Source of the DNA: Nitrososphaeraceae archaeon
GTDB lineage: Archaea > Thermoproteota > Nitrososphaeria > Nitrososphaerales > Nitrosopumilaceae
Reading direction: 5' to 3'
Assembly (NCBI GenBank): GCA_025922755.1
Contig: JAICHE010000055.1
Span: forward strand, 1 to 7,125
DNA: 7,125 nt
Shown piece by piece: positions 6,153 to 7,125 of this stretch; within the stretch, counting starts at the first letter, position 1, and every line of letters starts with the position of its first letter. The position numbers and the translations under genes are program-made. The notes beneath the pieces were generated by a model. It was not told the DNA's origin. It searched no databases and saw only the letters and a program-made list of their open reading frames with translations.

Positions 6153-6162
6153 TGAATAAAAG
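6153..6162 (-). promoter_or_regulatory. Candidate TATA box of lsm-metK
   Basis: The minus strand reads CTTTTATTCA here, 35-44 bp before the lsm GTG. A start point about 25 nt downstream would leave a leader of around 10-18 nt, in line with the absence of a Shine-Dalgarno. It is only a moderate match to the archaeal consensus. Confidence 0.25.
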
Positions 6163-6191
6163 CCTTGCCTCTTTGCGAATTTATGAAATTC

Positions 6192-6203
6192 CTTAAATTT
6201 TTT
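6192..6203 (+). promoter_or_regulatory. Candidate TATA box of the RadB-like gene
   Basis: CTTAAATTTTTT lies 25-36 bp before the ATG at 6228, the spacing expected for a leaderless archaeal transcript. No Shine-Dalgarno precedes the ATG. A second AT element (TATAAT, 6215-6220) is too near the ATG to place a TATA-box start point upstream of it. Confidence 0.3.
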
Positions 6204-6227
6204 CCTTATTTTTCTATAATTACATAA

Positions 6228-6884
6228 ATGATTTCTACTGGTTTAAAAAAATTAGATGAAATTCTAAAAGGAGGAATTCCCTCTAGTGCGATCACTGATA
6301 TTTACGGGGCAAATGGAACAGGAAAAACACAATTACTGTTGCAAATCTGTATTAATTCAATAAAAAATGAAGAGACCGTTCTTTTTTTAGACACTACAGG
6401 GGGTTTCAGACCAGAAAGAATCTTGGAAATACAAAAACATCAAAATTTGGATCTTAATATTTTAGACAAAATTACAATTTCTAGAATTAGAAATACTTCT
6501 GAGCAAATTAATTCAATCAAAAATCCTGATCTTGGAAGATTTTCACTTATTGTAATTGATAATATTACAGATTTATTTTCTTACGAATACAAAACAGAAG
6601 AAGCTATTTTTGAAAAAAATTCATTGTTTATGAGACATCTACACGATCTATCATTAATTGCATTAACCAAAAAAATTCCAATAGTAATTACTAATATGAT
6701 AAGGAATATGGGAGACAAGGAAGTGGAAAATATGAGAAGAGCAATAGATCTCTATACACACATCAAAATCAAACTATCTAAAAATTCTTCAAAATATCAT
6801 GGAGAAGTAAATTGGCTCTTAAACCATGATACTTTTACTTACCAAATAGGGAGTTCAGGGCTAACTGATAATGAAGATTTTTAA
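6228..6884 (+). CDS. RadB/RadA-like RecA-family ATPase without HhH domain
   Basis: RecA-fold ATPase of 218 residues consisting of the core domain alone, the size of archaeal RadB rather than RadA (over 300 residues with an N-terminal helix-hairpin-helix). It opens with the family start STGLKKLDEILKGGIP (3-18). Walker A is GANGTGKT (27-34), and DTTGGFRPERI (55-65) corresponds to the RadA/Rad51 DTEGTFRPERI block. Walker B is SLIVID (106-111), followed by IVITNMI (152-158). The glutamate that activates water in RadA/Rad51 is Thr57 here, so ATP hydrolysis may be slow or absent, as would suit a mediator or regulator of RadA. No N-terminal DNA-binding domain is visible. It diverges from lsm and heads a rightward set with a small membrane protein gene and a helicase gene, which favours a repair or recombination role. 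KaiC-like ATPases are an alternative, but FRPERI argues for RadA/RadB. Confidence 0.82.
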   Translation: MISTGLKKLDEILKGGIPSSAITDIYGANGTGKTQLLLQICINSIKNEETVLFLDTTGGFRPERILEIQKHQNLDLNILDKITISRIRNTSEQINSIKNPDLGRFSLIVIDNITDLFSYEYKTEEAIFEKNSLFMRHLHDLSLIALTKKIPIVITNMIRNMGDKEVENMRRAIDLYTHIKIKLSKNSSKYHGEVNWLLNHDTFTYQIGSSGLTDNEDF

Positions 6885-6906
6885 TGATCCCCTCGATATC
6901 TAAAAT

Positions 6907-7026
6907 ATGGCAGGAATTTTTGATGCTATTCCAGCAATAACGGTGACTTTATTTGTTATTGGACTAGTCGGTGTAATGTTTTACGAAAAATTACAATCTA
7001 AATCCATTGAAGAAGCAGACACTTGA
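6907..7026 (+). CDS. Small single-span membrane protein, 39 residues, unknown function
   Basis: I do not recognise this protein. An ATG at 6907 opens 39 codons ending with TGA at 7024-7026. The product has a short N-terminus (MAGIFDA), one hydrophobic stretch at about 8-26 rich in Ile, Val, Leu, Phe and Gly, long enough to cross the membrane once, and a charged tail of about 13 residues with two lysines and four acidic residues. Lysines follow the span and none precede it, so a cytoplasmic C-terminus is likely. It starts 22 nt after the RadB-like gene and its stop overlaps the helicase TTG by TTGA, as expected for a real gene inside an operon. There is no obvious Shine-Dalgarno. It could be an accessory subunit of a membrane complex, or a small regulator. 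That it is a gene is fairly likely; its role is unknown. Confidence 0.6.
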   Translation: MAGIFDAIPAITVTLFVIGLVGVMFYEKLQSKSIEEADT

Positions 7027-7125
7027 ATCTTAATTCTTTATTTAGTAATTTTGGATTTACTAATCTTACAGAGATACAGAAAAAAGCATCACCTACAATA
7101 TTGCAGAAAAAAGATTGTTTAGTAA
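7023..7125 (+). CDS. DEAD/DEAH-box helicase, N-terminal fragment (possibly Lhr-like)
   Basis: Superfamily 2 helicase whose first 34 codons are present before the window ends. The product opens MNLNSLFSNFGFTNLTEIQK, then KASPTILQKKDCLV. This is a Q-motif: aromatic FGF (10-12), LTEIQ (15-19) with the adenine-contacting Gln19, the A-x-P-x-IL helix (22-27), then KKDCLV leading into where Walker A (normally APTGSGKT) would follow outside the window. The start must be TTG at 7023-7025, because an in-frame TGA at 7008-7010 leaves no ATG between. It overlaps the stop of the small membrane protein by TTGA, so translation is probably coupled. The spacing and wording of the Q-motif suggest Lhr-like or general DEAD/DEAH helicases acting on RNA or DNA; the subfamily cannot be fixed from this fragment. 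Proximity to the RadB-like gene would fit a repair helicase. Confidence 0.8.
   Translation, partial: MNLNSLFSNFGFTNLTEIQKKASPTILQKKDCLV

Noticed and set aside
6119..6227. tRNA or small RNA gene between lsm and the RadB-like gene
   Set aside because: No GTTCRAATC-like T-loop, no pairable acceptor arms and low GC; the stretch is explained by two divergent promoters.
1..7125. Mobile element, CRISPR array, defence island or tandem repeats
   Set aside because: I saw no direct repeat array, inverted terminal repeats, transposase or integrase motifs; composition is uniform and the genes are core metabolism and information processing.

Overview
The window looks like a compact, AT-rich archaeal chromosome segment, most likely from an ammonia-oxidising thaumarchaeon (Nitrososphaerota, Nitrosopumilus-like). 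Four things point that way. There is an archaeal Sm-like protein and a short RadB/RadA-type recombinase without an N-terminal helix-hairpin-helix domain. TATA-like boxes sit about 25-35 bp upstream of apparently leaderless starts. An early-cobalt (CbiX/CbiG/CbiD/CbiC) cobalamin set lies next to a bacterial-type MetK. The genus is inferred from gene content and composition, not proven. Genes fill nearly all of the window, no stretch over 300 bp lacks a gene, and there is no sign of mobile DNA, CRISPR or RNA genes.

Left part (1-3767): a corrin-ring synthesis block. The C-terminal end of a CbiA-type cobyrinate a,c-diamide synthase runs rightward off the left edge. It meets, tail to tail with a 12-nt overlap, a leftward operon transcribed in the order cbiD, cbiG, cbiX, cbiC. 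The last three genes are coupled by 4-nt and 11-nt overlaps. These enzymes insert cobalt into sirohydrochlorin (CbiX), open the lactone of cobalt-precorrin-5A (CbiG), methylate C1 (CbiD) and move the methyl group that yields cobyrinate (CbiC). CbiA then amidates cobyrinate. Other pathway genes (CbiL, H, F, E, T, J) are not in this window.

Middle (3768-6118): an 83-bp divergent promoter separates cbiD from a rightward atypical SDR/NAD-dependent epimerase-like gene. That gene ends in a 27-nt convergent overlap with metK. metK is preceded on the same strand by an Lsm (Sm-like RNA-binding) gene 15 nt upstream of the preferred start, so lsm-metK is a likely two-gene operon. MetK makes the S-adenosylmethionine used by CbiD and the other corrin methyltransferases.

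Right part (6119-7125): a second divergent promoter region, then a rightward set. It comprises a RadB/RadA-like ATPase that lacks the usual catalytic glutamate, an easily missed 39-residue single-membrane-span protein (6907-7026), and, overlapping that by TTGA, the first 34 codons of a DEAD/DEAH-box helicase with a clear Q-motif. Most of the window is ordinary core metabolism. The points worth a second look are the small membrane protein, the altered recombinase active site, the degenerate N-terminal half of CbiX, the bacterial-type MetK and the two TTGA-coupled starts. I found no convincing sign of a wholly new system.
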